From positions 1 to 64,000 of the forward strand of contig NZ_JNBQ01000003.1 in assembly GCF_001019615.1 (NCBI RefSeq): a stretch of DNA of 64,000 nucleotides. The letters run 5' to 3'. Numbering within the stretch: the first letter of the stretch is position 1; the number at the start of each line of letters is the position of its first letter. The DNA comes from Cellulosimicrobium funkei (lineage in GTDB: Bacteria; Actinomycetota; Actinomycetes; Actinomycetales; Cellulomonadaceae). The position numbers and the translations under genes were made by a program. The notes beneath the pieces are model-generated. The model saw nothing but the letters and a program-made list of their open reading frames with translations, searched no databases and was not told the origin of the DNA. Positions 39,801 through 48,194 of this stretch are shown piece by piece.

Positions 39801-42800
39801 ACGCCTACCCGTCCACGCACGCGGTGATCACGGCGACCAACAGCTCCGCCGCCCGGGTGGACACGTTGCGGATCACGGAGCCGTCGTCCGCCAACCCGGA
39901 CGGCGTCCTCGATCCCGTCACCGACCCCGGGACGTCGCCCTTCGACGCGTTCACCCTCACCGCCGTCGACATCACGCCGCCGAGCGGCACCGAGACGACG
40001 ACGGTCGTCCTCACGAGGTGGGACGGGGCGGCGACGAGCACGGACACCTACGACGAGGCGGGTGCCGAGGGCCTCTCGGCGGCGGACCTGGCGGACGTGA
40101 CCGGCATCGACGTCTCGTTCGACGGCAGGGTGGACTCCGAGGCGACCGGCACCCTCGACCTCACGCTCCTCCTGCGCGAGTTCGACCGGTACGACACCTC
40201 GGCGCGGATCACCGTCGCCGACTACTCGCCGGTGCCCAACAGCGCCGGCGCGGAGGTCGTCGATCCCGGCGGGACGACCGCGGACGTCCCGCAGGCGTGG
40301 GACACCGCCGACATGGAGCTGCAGGACGCCGCGATCTCCCTGGTGCAGACCAAGTCGTTCGACCCCGCCACGATCGTCGAGCCGGGTTCGGACGCCGAGG
40401 AGAACCCGACCTCGACGCTGACCATCACCGGCCAGCCGACGGGCCCGTCGCGTGCGGTCGAGATGGTGCTCACCGACGTGGACGGCAGCTTCTGGAACCA
40501 GTACGACCTGGTCGGGTTCGACGCGTCGGTCCTGACCGCGCCGATCGACCAGGTGCAGGTCGACGCCTGCGTGGGCGGCACCTACGACGAGGCGAGCGAC
40601 GCGTTCGCCGACTGCACGTGGAACGACGGGGAGCCGTCGGCGACCTTCGCCCTCCCGGACGGCGTCACCGACCCGTCGACGGTCACCGGTCTGCGGTTCA
40701 CGTTCACGCGGGCGGACGGCGCGATCTGGGAGAACCCGGCCAACCCGGTCCAGGCGGTGAACCTCGAGATCCAGGTACGCGACACGTTGCGCTCCGACCC
40801 AGGCACCCCGGTGCCGAGCGACCTCGCGCAGAACGACCCTGCGCCGGGCGAGACCGCGCCGGGCCTCGCGACCAACGACGTGACGTCGACGGTGACGGGC
40901 GCCGACCTCGTCTTCAACCCGGACGACCCGGAGAACCCGATCCCGGTGAGCGCCGACGCCGACGCGCAGGCGGTCGTCACCTACCAGCACACCGAGAACG
41001 GCGTGCAGATCGTCAAGGACTTCGCGGGCGTGCCGTCGGGCGGCACCCAGGAGCCCAACGCGGTGATCCCCATGAACATCACGGTGACGAACACGGGGAA
41101 CCGGCCGATCGTCGACCCGGTGATCGTGGACGACCCGATGCCGAGCGACCCCGACGGGCCGCAGCTGCGGCTGGCCGACGTGGACGAGCCGTTCGGCTAC
41201 GCGCTCACGGAGCCGGAGGACCGTGACCCCGCGCTGCCGCCGCCGCCGGGCCGACCCAACGGACCGCAGATGCCCACCGACCCGGACGACGTCACGGTGG
41301 ATCAGGACGGCAACCTGTTCGGTCTGACGTTCACGTTCCCCGAGGGGACGGTGCTCGAGGTCGGGCAGGTGTACACCATCACCGTCCAGGTGCAGTTCCG
41401 CGTGGGGCTGGCGGCGAACACCGTCGTGAACAACACCGCCGGTGTCACCGGCGACAGGCCGTGGGACAGCTGTGTGAGCCGGCTCGACGACGAGACCGGG
41501 CAGTGCCAGGCGGACGCCGACGTCACCCCGATCCCGTCGGCGGTGCTCTCGGAGTCGAAGTACGTCAAGGCGACGGCCGACGACGAGCTCGACGTGATCG
41601 TCGACCCCGCCGCGCCGAACCCGCCCGCGGAGTGCCTGCCGCTCGGCGCCGACGGCTTCTACGCCTACCCCTGCACACCCGTGATCGCCCCGGGGCACAA
41701 CGAGACCTGGCGTATCCGTGTGGACAACGTCGGCAACCTGCCGATCGACACGGTCGTCGTCTACGACCGGCTCCCGCGGCCTGGCGACACCGCGTCCGAC
41801 CCCCGGTCGAGCTCCGAGCGCGGGTCGCAGTGGGAGCCGATCCTCGACCCTGCGACCCCGCCGCAGCTCGTCAACGCTCCGCAGGGCAGCACGACGACGT
41901 TCTACTACACCCTCGTCGACGACTACTGCGCGGACGACCTGGCGTCCCCGATCGACGAGCCGACGTGCTCCGACGACCCGGCGGCAGGGGGCTGGGCGCA
42001 GCTCACGGCTGACACCAGCGACGAGACGTACGCGCAGATCACCGCACTCAAGGCCGTCGTCGAGATGGACCCGGACTTCCCGTTCCAGCCGGGCCAGTTC
42101 ATCGCCCTCGACGGCACGACGACCACGCCCGCCGAGGTGCCCGACGCCGGGCCGCGCTCCATCGCCTGGAACTCGGCCGCCGCGAACGGCGTCGGGGTGA
42201 CGCCGAGCGGCACCCGGTTCAACATGGTCTCCACCGAGGGCACGAAGGTCGGCGTCGCGACGGCGGCGGGCTCGCTCCAGGTGAACAAGGCTGTCGCGGG
42301 CGACGCGGCCGAGTACGCTCCCGACTCGTTCGCCATGACGGTCGAGTGCACGTCCGCCGTGGGGACGTGGGTGGAGACGGTGCTGGACCCGATCCCGATC
42401 ACCGTGACGCCGGGCACCCCGACGGTCGTGCCGGACCTCCCGTACGGGGCGGTGTGCACGGTCACGGAGGACGGCAGCGACGGGCAGACGCGCCTCGTCC
42501 TGGCCCCGCAGACGGTGACGATCGACAGCGAGGACCCGGAGGCGCCGGTCGTCATCGAGGCCGTGAACTGGTACGACTGGGCCAGCCTCGTCATCGACAA
42601 GGAGGTCGTCACCGCCGCGGTCGACCAGGACGGCACACCGGTGCCTTTCGGCCCGTTCGAGGTGACGGTCGAGTGCACGTTCCTGGGCGAGCCCGTCTAC
42701 GCCGCGGGCTACGGCCCCGACGACCCGATGGTGCTCACGATCGAGGACGGCGAGACCGTCGAGCTCGACGAGCTGCCCGTCGGCTCGCAGTGCACCGTCA

Positions 42801-44887
42801 CCGAGACCGGGACGGGGAACGCGTCGTCGGTGACGATCACCGTCGACCAGGGCCTGCCGGGGCACCCCGTGACCACCGACGGCCCGGCGACGGAGCTCGG
42901 GCTCGTCGGGGACGTGGCCGGCCTGAGCACCAACGACGTCACGCTGACCAACACCTACGACGTGGGCGCGATCGGCCTGCAGAAGGTCGTGGACGGCGCG
43001 GGCGGGCCCGCATACGGGCAGGGCCCGTTCACGATCACCGTCGTGTGCACGTACGACGACGACGGCGACGGGCCGGGCGAGCCGCGCACGGTCTACGACA
43101 GCCAGGTCGTGCTCGGCGGCCCAGGGCCGTTGGGCGCGCAGATCGCGAACCTGCCGACGGGCGCGGTCTGCGACGTCGAGGAGGTCGACGACGCCGGCGC
43201 CACGGGGTCCGTCGTCGTCCCCGAGACCATCACGGTCGGCAGCGGCGACGTCGCGAGCGTCGTCATCACCAACACGTTCGACGTCGGCTCGATCCAGGTC
43301 GACAAGGAGCTCGCCGGGCTCGGCGCGCTCTACGGCCCCGGGCCGTTCGCGTTCACGCTCGAGTGCGTCTACGAGGACGTGGCCCTGACCATCCCGGGGG
43401 GCGCGGTCCGCGAGGTCGACGGCGGCGCGAGCGTCGTGTACGACGGCCTGCCGGTCGGCTCGGTGTGCTCGCTCACCGAGTCGGACGACTTCGGTGCCTC
43501 GTCGACGCAGATCACGGTCGACGGCGGTGAGCCCGTCGACGGCACGAGCGTCGAGGGCATCGTCGTCCCGCCCGCAGACGGCGGCGAGCCCACGACCGTG
43601 ACCGTCGCCGTGGAGAACACGTTCACCACGGCACCGCTCGTCGTGCGGAAGGTCGTCGACGGTGACGCCGCGGGCTTCGCGCCTCCGATGCCGGACCTGC
43701 CGCCGCTGCCCGAGGTGCCCGACGGCCCCGTCGACCCGGAGACGCTGCTGGAGCTCCTGGAGCAGCTCGAGGAGTACCTGGCGGCGGTACCGTTCGACGA
43801 GCTCCCCTACGCGGTGACGTTGGAGTGCACGACGTCCCAGGGCGCGCCGGTGACCTTCATCCCTGGCGGCCCCGACCGGCGGTTCGGGCCCGGGTTCCCC
43901 GCGCTCTACTTCGGGCTCCAGGACGGCGACACCTGCACCGTCACGGAGACGGAGACCGGCGGCGCGACCGGGGTGGCCTACGCGCCGAACCCGGTGGTCG
44001 TCACGGGGACGTCGAGCGCTCTCGACCCGGTCGAGGCGGTCGTGACCAACACCTACGACGCCGGGTCGCTCGAGGTCGAGAAGGTCGTGGCCGGCGACGG
44101 CGCCGAGGCGTTCGGCTCCGGGCCGTTCACCGTGAGCGCCGCCTGCACGTTCCTGGGCGAGGCCATCGAGGTGCCTGGTGGCGCCGAGCGCACGATCTCC
44201 GGGGGCGAGGTCGCCGTCTACGACGGCCTGCCCGTCGGCGCGGAGTGCGTCGTCACGGAGACGGCGACGGGCGGGGCCGCCTCGACGACGATCTCCGCGT
44301 CGGTCGAGGGCGGCGAGCCCGGTGCGGCCACCATCGGTCCTGACCCCGCCCAGGTGACGGTGACGAACACGTTCGACGTCGGGCAGGTCGTCGTGACGAA
44401 GAGGCTCGCCGGGCCGGGCGCGTCGCAGCACCGCGGCGACGAGTTCGTCGTCACGCTCGCGTGCACGTGGGACGTCGACGGCGTCACGACGGACGTCGTG
44501 GTCCCGGGCGGCGCCGAACGCACGCTCTCGGCCGACGACGACTGGACCGCCGTCTACGAGCTGGTCCCGCAGGGGGCCGAGTGCACGCTCGCCGAGACCG
44601 ACGCGGGCGACGCCGAGGCCGTGACGCTCGCCGTCGCGGGGACCGACGTGACCGTCGACCCTGACGACACGACGCCGACGTCCGACGCGTTCACCGTCCC
44701 GACGGGCGACGGCGCCGAGGTCGACGCGACCGTGACCAACGCGTTCCGCGCCACCGGCGGGGGCAGCCTCCCGCCGACCGGTGCGAGCGTCGGGGCGGTC
44801 GCGGTGCTCGCGATCCTGCTCACGGGTACCGGTGCGCTGCTGGCCGACGCCCGGCGGCGCGGATCACGGACCGCGGGCCGCGCCTGA
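36869..44887 (+). CDS. Giant LPxTG-anchored surface protein with DUF11-like and seven DUF5979 repeats
   Basis: A 2,672-residue secreted protein. A basic N-terminus precedes a hydrophobic core ending in PALPAAAADW, an expected signal cleavage site near residue 51. Residues about 60-1780 are a string of DUF11-like beta domains (TKTIEPPGAIASPGTPA, TPTKSFDPAVVSAGDPTTV, IVKDWTGGPLSVPPDGTPDDA and VKDFAGVPSGGTQEPNAVIP mark boundaries). From residue 1801 come seven DUF5979-type repeats, each with a GS/LxVxKxVxG start, VTxxC and PxGxxCxVTE cysteines, ending near 2624. The fifth contains a Pro/Leu/Glu-rich insertion. LPPTG at 2634 is followed by a hydrophobic helix and an Arg-rich tail, the usual sortase signal. 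Start ATG 36869. Confidence 0.88.
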   Translation: MANGQTTGGTTRGARGRAERRSRRLRRAWATGGSVLLALPLALVPALPAAAADWQINKTEISTGPYQPGQNVQWAVTISCSDPNADPCAPVSMTDPLPENLELVSAVIQSAGAGTGNPAVDANTDTDTVTFTADNVNNGQQAQVLITAQVPADIPYSENGATYTNTATVVSDNAPAQSASDTVDIVVPLVLDSETTKTIEPPGAIASPGTPATMTIGGTNTSNDAVDSLVLTEPTPGTDPNPFTYLAFTGWGDVSWPEGATSADVTFTCADGSTPSGTSTTPNTLPDPPADCVVEGFTVQFDGAIAIDASASIPFDVEQTDAVTEITEPTTITNTTSSNVIHGEEQTDPVDASDTYVVTPPNNSVTPTKSFDPAVVSAGDPTTVTIGATNDGDPTTSLTITEPSPGTPSPFEGDDPLTFTGWGTADDPGVVQWPANADAASVTYTCSDGSPVTLEAEAVNTLPDPPAGCDVVGFSVEFTGAIVTGAEASIPFQADTDPDQGEEDVTHPNQITATIPNDSGTADASLVTLTDRLATVTTKSISPSTIPALPGQSVIVQLPTQLLPFGPDGSTTDANDVVVQDPTDPSDPEAFWDDFEATSVRSTDVPAGATLTISYWDGSEWVTDPDCGTFTGATTVNCDLPDGAQGVQFAYHSDGGFPPGTSFQPNFTAAYTGPEDADDPIANCGASSASSGSVAPTDPAEGCATVDPFPVPTDPGDLDFIAKDFLAPEGQTGQPYTVRARTQDEITAQITWSTNGFEGVDPMVISDIADPVAAGDPAIEGSFYDAFDLVRVEAIDPSVDPLMVYDAVTGVDLFIDGGWVDAENDPCSVAAPCNTSFPGYTLTDDERANATSVRLTYTESPTREEFPADPTQPAAGSGVARSTQADGRHLDLTFRLRDDRRSGGPALGSTNGTVYNRGEDNPGLVNDTARGTATFQGTERTDTDDDDVLIIDTPINVGIVKDWTGGPLSVPPDGTPDDAYPSTHAVITATNSSAARVDTLRITEPSSANPDGVLDPVTDPGTSPFDAFTLTAVDITPPSGTETTTVVLTRWDGAATSTDTYDEAGAEGLSAADLADVTGIDVSFDGRVDSEATGTLDLTLLLREFDRYDTSARITVADYSPVPNSAGAEVVDPGGTTADVPQAWDTADMELQDAAISLVQTKSFDPATIVEPGSDAEENPTSTLTITGQPTGPSRAVEMVLTDVDGSFWNQYDLVGFDASVLTAPIDQVQVDACVGGTYDEASDAFADCTWNDGEPSATFALPDGVTDPSTVTGLRFTFTRADGAIWENPANPVQAVNLEIQVRDTLRSDPGTPVPSDLAQNDPAPGETAPGLATNDVTSTVTGADLVFNPDDPENPIPVSADADAQAVVTYQHTENGVQIVKDFAGVPSGGTQEPNAVIPMNITVTNTGNRPIVDPVIVDDPMPSDPDGPQLRLADVDEPFGYALTEPEDRDPALPPPPGRPNGPQMPTDPDDVTVDQDGNLFGLTFTFPEGTVLEVGQVYTITVQVQFRVGLAANTVVNNTAGVTGDRPWDSCVSRLDDETGQCQADADVTPIPSAVLSESKYVKATADDELDVIVDPAAPNPPAECLPLGADGFYAYPCTPVIAPGHNETWRIRVDNVGNLPIDTVVVYDRLPRPGDTASDPRSSSERGSQWEPILDPATPPQLVNAPQGSTTTFYYTLVDDYCADDLASPIDEPTCSDDPAAGGWAQLTADTSDETYAQITALKAVVEMDPDFPFQPGQFIALDGTTTTPAEVPDAGPRSIAWNSAAANGVGVTPSGTRFNMVSTEGTKVGVATAAGSLQVNKAVAGDAAEYAPDSFAMTVECTSAVGTWVETVLDPIPITVTPGTPTVVPDLPYGAVCTVTEDGSDGQTRLVLAPQTVTIDSEDPEAPVVIEAVNWYDWASLVIDKEVVTAAVDQDGTPVPFGPFEVTVECTFLGEPVYAAGYGPDDPMVLTIEDGETVELDELPVGSQCTVTETGTGNASSVTITVDQGLPGHPVTTDGPATELGLVGDVAGLSTNDVTLTNTYDVGAIGLQKVVDGAGGPAYGQGPFTITVVCTYDDDGDGPGEPRTVYDSQVVLGGPGPLGAQIANLPTGAVCDVEEVDDAGATGSVVVPETITVGSGDVASVVITNTFDVGSIQVDKELAGLGALYGPGPFAFTLECVYEDVALTIPGGAVREVDGGASVVYDGLPVGSVCSLTESDDFGASSTQITVDGGEPVDGTSVEGIVVPPADGGEPTTVTVAVENTFTTAPLVVRKVVDGDAAGFAPPMPDLPPLPEVPDGPVDPETLLELLEQLEEYLAAVPFDELPYAVTLECTTSQGAPVTFIPGGPDRRFGPGFPALYFGLQDGDTCTVTETETGGATGVAYAPNPVVVTGTSSALDPVEAVVTNTYDAGSLEVEKVVAGDGAEAFGSGPFTVSAACTFLGEAIEVPGGAERTISGGEVAVYDGLPVGAECVVTETATGGAASTTISASVEGGEPGAATIGPDPAQVTVTNTFDVGQVVVTKRLAGPGASQHRGDEFVVTLACTWDVDGVTTDVVVPGGAERTLSADDDWTAVYELVPQGAECTLAETDAGDAEAVTLAVAGTDVTVDPDDTTPTSDAFTVPTGDGAEVDATVTNAFRATGGGSLPPTGASVGAVAVLAILLTGTGALLADARRRGSRTAGRA

Positions 44888-44892
44888 CCCGT

Positions 44893-44936
44893 CCCCTGGT
44901 CAGGCCGCGCCTGCGGTTGCGGAACCTGACCAGGGG
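44893..44936. terminator. 12-bp hairpin after the surface-protein gene
   Basis: Arms 44893-44904 and 44925-44936 pair perfectly around a 20-base loop just after the stop codon. It ends the giant-gene transcript ahead of the holin-like gene. Confidence 0.6.
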
Positions 44937-44951
44937 CGGGACCGTTACCGC

Positions 44952-45371
44952 ATGATCCGCTTCCTGCTGAGCTTTGCGATCAACGTGGTCCTCGCCGCCG
45001 TGGGCCTCCTCGTCGCCTCGGCCCTGTTCGACGGCGTCACCGTGCACGCCTCGGGCTTCGTCGTCGCCGTGCTGATCTTCGCGGTGGCGCAGGCGATCCT
45101 CGCGCCGTTCGTGTTCAACGTGGCGCGCAAGTACGCCTCGGCGATCCTGGGCGGGATCGGCCTCGTGTCGACGTTCCTGGCCCTGTGGGTCGCGACGCTC
45201 ATCGGGGACGGGCTCGAGATCTCGGGCGCGTCCACGTGGATCGGCGTCACGGTCGTCGTCTGGCTGATCGGCGCGCTCGGCGGGTGGTTCCTCGGCTGGC
45301 TCGTGCTCACGCGCTGGTGGGACCGCCGCCAGGAGCAGAAGCGGATCCGCGAGGCCACGGCCAAGGGCTGA
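44952..45371 (+). CDS. Phage-holin-family (Phage_holin_4_2-like) membrane protein
   Basis: A 139-residue protein with four helices. IRFLLSFAINVVLAAVGLLVASALF, FVVAVLIFAVAQAILAPFVFNVARKYASAIL and VVVWLIGALGGWFLGWLVL match the mycobacterial-type phage holin family 4, common on actinobacterial chromosomes without a prophage. The charged tail reads RRQEQKRIREATAKG. Its role outside phage lysis is unknown. ATG 44952 is placed just after the terminator of the upstream gene, and no lysin or other phage gene is nearby. Confidence 0.75.
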   Translation: MIRFLLSFAINVVLAAVGLLVASALFDGVTVHASGFVVAVLIFAVAQAILAPFVFNVARKYASAILGGIGLVSTFLALWVATLIGDGLEISGASTWIGVTVVVWLIGALGGWFLGWLVLTRWWDRRQEQKRIREATAKG

Positions 45372-45375
45372 TCAC

Positions 45376-45410
45376 GACGGCCGGCCCGGACGGGTCGAGG
45401 GCCGGCCGTC
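45376..45410. terminator. 12-bp hairpin between convergent holin-like and ANTAR genes
   Basis: Arms 45376-45387 and 45399-45410 (GACGGCCGGCCC type) pair perfectly around an 11-base loop between the two stop codons. Confidence 0.6.
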
Positions 45411-45414
45411 CGTG

Positions 45415-46044
45415 CTACCGCAGCAGCGCGTCGACGTGCTCGACGCTGTCGGGGCCGCCCCGCACGCCCTCGTGCACGACGAGCCGGGCGAGCTCGCGTA
45501 GCGGCACGTTGCGGTTGTTGGACGCGCGCTTGAGGCGGGCGAACGCCTCGTCGGGGTGCACGCCGTAGGCGGCGACGACGACGCCCTTGGCCTGCTCGAT
45601 CGTCCCGCGGGTCTCCGCGGCGGCGGCGATGTCGTGCCGTGCGCGCTCCTGCGCGTTGTCGGTGACGGTCCGCGTCACGTCCACGAAGTACCCGACGAGC
45701 TCGGTGACCTCGCCCGTCTCGCGGTCGCGTCGGCCCTGGCCGACGACGACGAGGAAGCGTTCGCCGCCGTGGGCGTCCATGATCCGGTGCACGCTCGAGA
45801 ACGGCTCGCCGGAGAGTCGTGCCTCGTCGAGGACCTGCCGGACCCGCTCGCGGTCGTCCGGGTGCTTGTGGGCGAGCACGAGGGTGGTCGTCGGCACGAC
45901 GTCGCCGGGTTCGAAGCCGTGCAGGCGGTACGTCTCGGGCGACCACCACCACACGCCGGTGCTCAGGTCCAGGCGGTACTGGCCGATCTGCTGGTGCGCG
46001 CCGCGCGCGAGGGCTTGCTCGATGGCATGGTCGTCCACGGACAT
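45415..46044 (-). CDS. PAS and ANTAR domain regulator
   Basis: A 209-residue protein. Residues about 20-125 form a PAS fold (YRLDLSTGVWWWSPETYRLHGFEPGD, then FSSVHRIMDAHGGERFLVVVGQG). The C-terminal ANTAR domain (about 145-200) reads RGTIEQAKGVVVAAYGVHPDEAFARLKRASNNRNVPLRELARLVV, an RNA-binding antiterminator module. PAS-ANTAR proteins respond to a signal by binding two-hairpin leader RNA. GGAGG lies ahead of the ATG at 46044. Its RNA targets are unknown and may be elsewhere. Confidence 0.85.
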   Translation of the reverse strand: MSVDDHAIEQALARGAHQQIGQYRLDLSTGVWWWSPETYRLHGFEPGDVVPTTTLVLAHKHPDDRERVRQVLDEARLSGEPFSSVHRIMDAHGGERFLVVVGQGRRDRETGEVTELVGYFVDVTRTVTDNAQERARHDIAAAAETRGTIEQAKGVVVAAYGVHPDEAFARLKRASNNRNVPLRELARLVVHEGVRGGPDSVEHVDALLR

Positions 46045-46145
46045 TCTGGCCTCCGGATCTCCGGTGGATGAGGAGCCAGGTCCAGACTCGACCCTCTGAC
46101 CGTACTCCACTTCTCCCCCGGGGAGTGCCGGACGTACCCCGCGGA

Positions 46146-46175
46146 GCCTTCCGCCTCCGCGTGGAGGCGGAAGGC
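46146..46175. terminator. 13-bp hairpin after the second alkylsulfatase gene
   Basis: Arms 46146-46158 and 46163-46175 pair perfectly around GCGT. It lies 14 bases past the stop of the minus-strand alkylsulfatase gene at 46189 and about 100 bases upstream of the PAS-ANTAR start. Confidence 0.7.
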
Positions 46176-46188
46176 GGTCTGCTCGGGA

Positions 46189-48099
46189 CTACGGCGTGAC
46201 GATGGCGAAGTTCGGGTCGAACTCGTCCAGGACCGACGCGTAGACGTCCAGCACGGACGCGTCGCCGTCGAGGGTCACCGTGCCCGCCGCGGAGAGCCGG
46301 GACGCTGCGGCGGGCTCGAGGAGCACGGCGGCGGCCAGCGTCTTGGGCGCGCGCACGGTGAGCGGCGCCTGGTCCGTCGCACCGGGCCGGGCATGGAGCA
46401 CGCCGTTGCGGACCCAGACGGTCCAGGTCTCGTCGCGGTCGGTGAAGTCGACGTCGAACCGCACGTCCACCTCGGCGGCCTTCTCCCCGACGACGTGCAC
46501 GGCAGCGTAGTCGAAGAGGATGTCGATCGGCATGGCGGCGACCGTGTCCGGGCTGGCCGTGCTGAACCGCGCCGGCAGGATGCCGTCGCGCAGCTCGCGC
46601 GCCGCGGTGAGGAAGATCCCGCGCCACTGCGGACCCTCGGCCTGGTAGCCCATCTGCTCGTAGGCGTCGGCCTGGAGGCCCTTGGCCTCGGTGTCGTCGG
46701 GGTCCGCGAACACGAGGTGGTGCAGCACCTGGACCGCCCAGCGGTAGTCGCCCGCCTCGACCGCGCGACGACCCGCCGCGAGGATCGCGTCGCGCCCGAA
46801 CGCGTCGACGTAGCGCTTCGCGGTGTCGACGGGCGTGTGCGGGTGCAGGGAGACGGGGTCGCCGTCCCACGTGCCGAGCTCCTTGGTGAAGACGGCGCGC
46901 ACGTCGTGGTGCAGCGTGCCGTGGTACCCGCGGTTGAACCACCTGCGGCCGAGCACGTCGGGCAGCGCGACGACCTCGGCGGCCTCGAGCGGCGTGTACC
47001 CCTTGTTGGCCAGCCGCAGGGCCTGGTCGTGGATGTACTTGTAGGTGTCGCGCTGCGACTCCAGGAACGCGACGACCTCGGCGTTGCCCCACACCGGCCA
47101 CGTGTGCGGCCCGTAGTGCACCTCGACCTGGTCACCCCAGCGCACGAGCGTCTCGTCGAGGTAGCGCGCGAAGTTGCGGGCGTCGCGCGTGCGGGCGCCG
47201 CGCAGCGTCTGGATGTTGTGCAGCGAGTGGTTGGCGTTCTCCGCGCACGTCAGGGCCTTGAGCTCCGGGATCCAGATGTGCATCTCCTCCGGCGCCTCCG
47301 TGTCCGGGGCGTAGAGGAACTCGAAGGTGAGGCCCGCGATCGTGCGGGTCTGCCCGGTCTCGGTGATCGGGTCGGTCGGGGAGATGTAGGAGACCGTGGG
47401 CCCGTCCGCGGTCCCGATGCCGATCCCGCTCGTGACGGTCTGGTGCGTCCCGTGGCCCAGGAGGCTGCCGAAGGCGTACCCGGCGCGCCGGCTCATGGCG
47501 TTCCCCGCGACGACGTTCTCGCCGATCGCGTACTTGTCGAAGCTCGCGATCGTCCCGGGTGCGATGATCGGGATCTTTCCGGAGGCGACGTCCGCCTCGT
47601 CCACGAGGCCCTTGACCCCGCCGTAGTGGTCGATGTGCGTGTGCGTGTAGATCACCGCGACCACGGGCTTGTCCGTGACGTGCTCGCGCAGCAGGGCCAG
47701 CGCCTGCCGCGCGGCCTCGACCGACGACGAGCAGTCGACCACCACGACGCCGTCGTCACCCTCGACGAAGGTGACGTCCGCGATGTCGGTGTTGCGCACC
47801 TGGTACAGCCCGTCCACGACCCGGTACAGGCCGGCGTCCCGGATCACCTGGGACTGGCGCCAGAGGCTCGGCTCGACCGTGTCGGGGTTCGGGGCGTGGT
47901 CGTCGTCGAGGAACGCGAACGCGTCGAGGTCCAGGCTCACCGTCCCGTCGTCGAGGACGACCTTCCCCCCGGGGATGTCCGCGATCTTTCCCCGTCGCGA
48001 CGTCTCGAAGTCCTCCACGTCGTCGAGCGCGTACCGTTCCCGCGCGTCGCGGTTGGCGGTCGCGGTCACGGGGGTGGCGTCCTTCGGGGTGTACGACAT
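46189..48099 (-). CDS. Alkylsulfatase (SdsA1/BDS1-like), second copy
   Basis: A 636-residue protein homologous along its length to the copy at 34811-36700. The zinc motif IYTHTHIDHYGGVKG lies near residue 150, followed by RRAGYAFG, HSLHNIQTLRGA and HYGPHTWPVWGNAEVV. The C-terminal SCP2-like domain ends NFAIVTP exactly as in the first copy. It is expected to cleave alkyl sulfates in the cytosol. ATG 48099 has GGAGG upstream. The two copies share motifs but differ elsewhere enough to be paralogues rather than a recent duplication. Confidence 0.88.
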   Translation of the reverse strand: MSYTPKDATPVTATANRDARERYALDDVEDFETSRRGKIADIPGGKVVLDDGTVSLDLDAFAFLDDDHAPNPDTVEPSLWRQSQVIRDAGLYRVVDGLYQVRNTDIADVTFVEGDDGVVVVDCSSSVEAARQALALLREHVTDKPVVAVIYTHTHIDHYGGVKGLVDEADVASGKIPIIAPGTIASFDKYAIGENVVAGNAMSRRAGYAFGSLLGHGTHQTVTSGIGIGTADGPTVSYISPTDPITETGQTRTIAGLTFEFLYAPDTEAPEEMHIWIPELKALTCAENANHSLHNIQTLRGARTRDARNFARYLDETLVRWGDQVEVHYGPHTWPVWGNAEVVAFLESQRDTYKYIHDQALRLANKGYTPLEAAEVVALPDVLGRRWFNRGYHGTLHHDVRAVFTKELGTWDGDPVSLHPHTPVDTAKRYVDAFGRDAILAAGRRAVEAGDYRWAVQVLHHLVFADPDDTEAKGLQADAYEQMGYQAEGPQWRGIFLTAARELRDGILPARFSTASPDTVAAMPIDILFDYAAVHVVGEKAAEVDVRFDVDFTDRDETWTVWVRNGVLHARPGATDQAPLTVRAPKTLAAAVLLEPAAASRLSAAGTVTLDGDASVLDVYASVLDEFDPNFAIVTP

Positions 48100-48133
48100 C
48101 GGTCCTCCAACCGTCGGGGGTGATCAGGACGAC

Positions 48134-48151
48134 GCCGCACGACCGTGCGGC
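48134..48151. terminator. 8-bp hairpin after the SulP gene
   Basis: GCCGCACG at 48134-48141 and CGTGCGGC at 48144-48151 pair perfectly around two bases. It lies 44 bases past the SulP stop on the minus strand. It may separate that transcript from the alkylsulfatase. Confidence 0.4.
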
Positions 48152-48194
48152 AGCATCACGCTCCCGCAGTGTTCGGGGCATCGCAACAGGTGGA

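Noticed and set aside
34754-44431. A continuous 3,225-codon open frame on the minus strand across the first alkylsulfatase and the giant surface-protein gene
   Set aside because: It is antisense to genes with clear domains, signal peptide and sortase signal. Its product is arginine-, valine- and glycine-rich with no domain, as expected when GC-rich third positions remove stop codons.
44952-45371. Holin-like gene as evidence of a prophage
   Set aside because: No lysin, capsid, integrase or repressor genes are present; this family is a normal chromosomal gene in actinobacteria.
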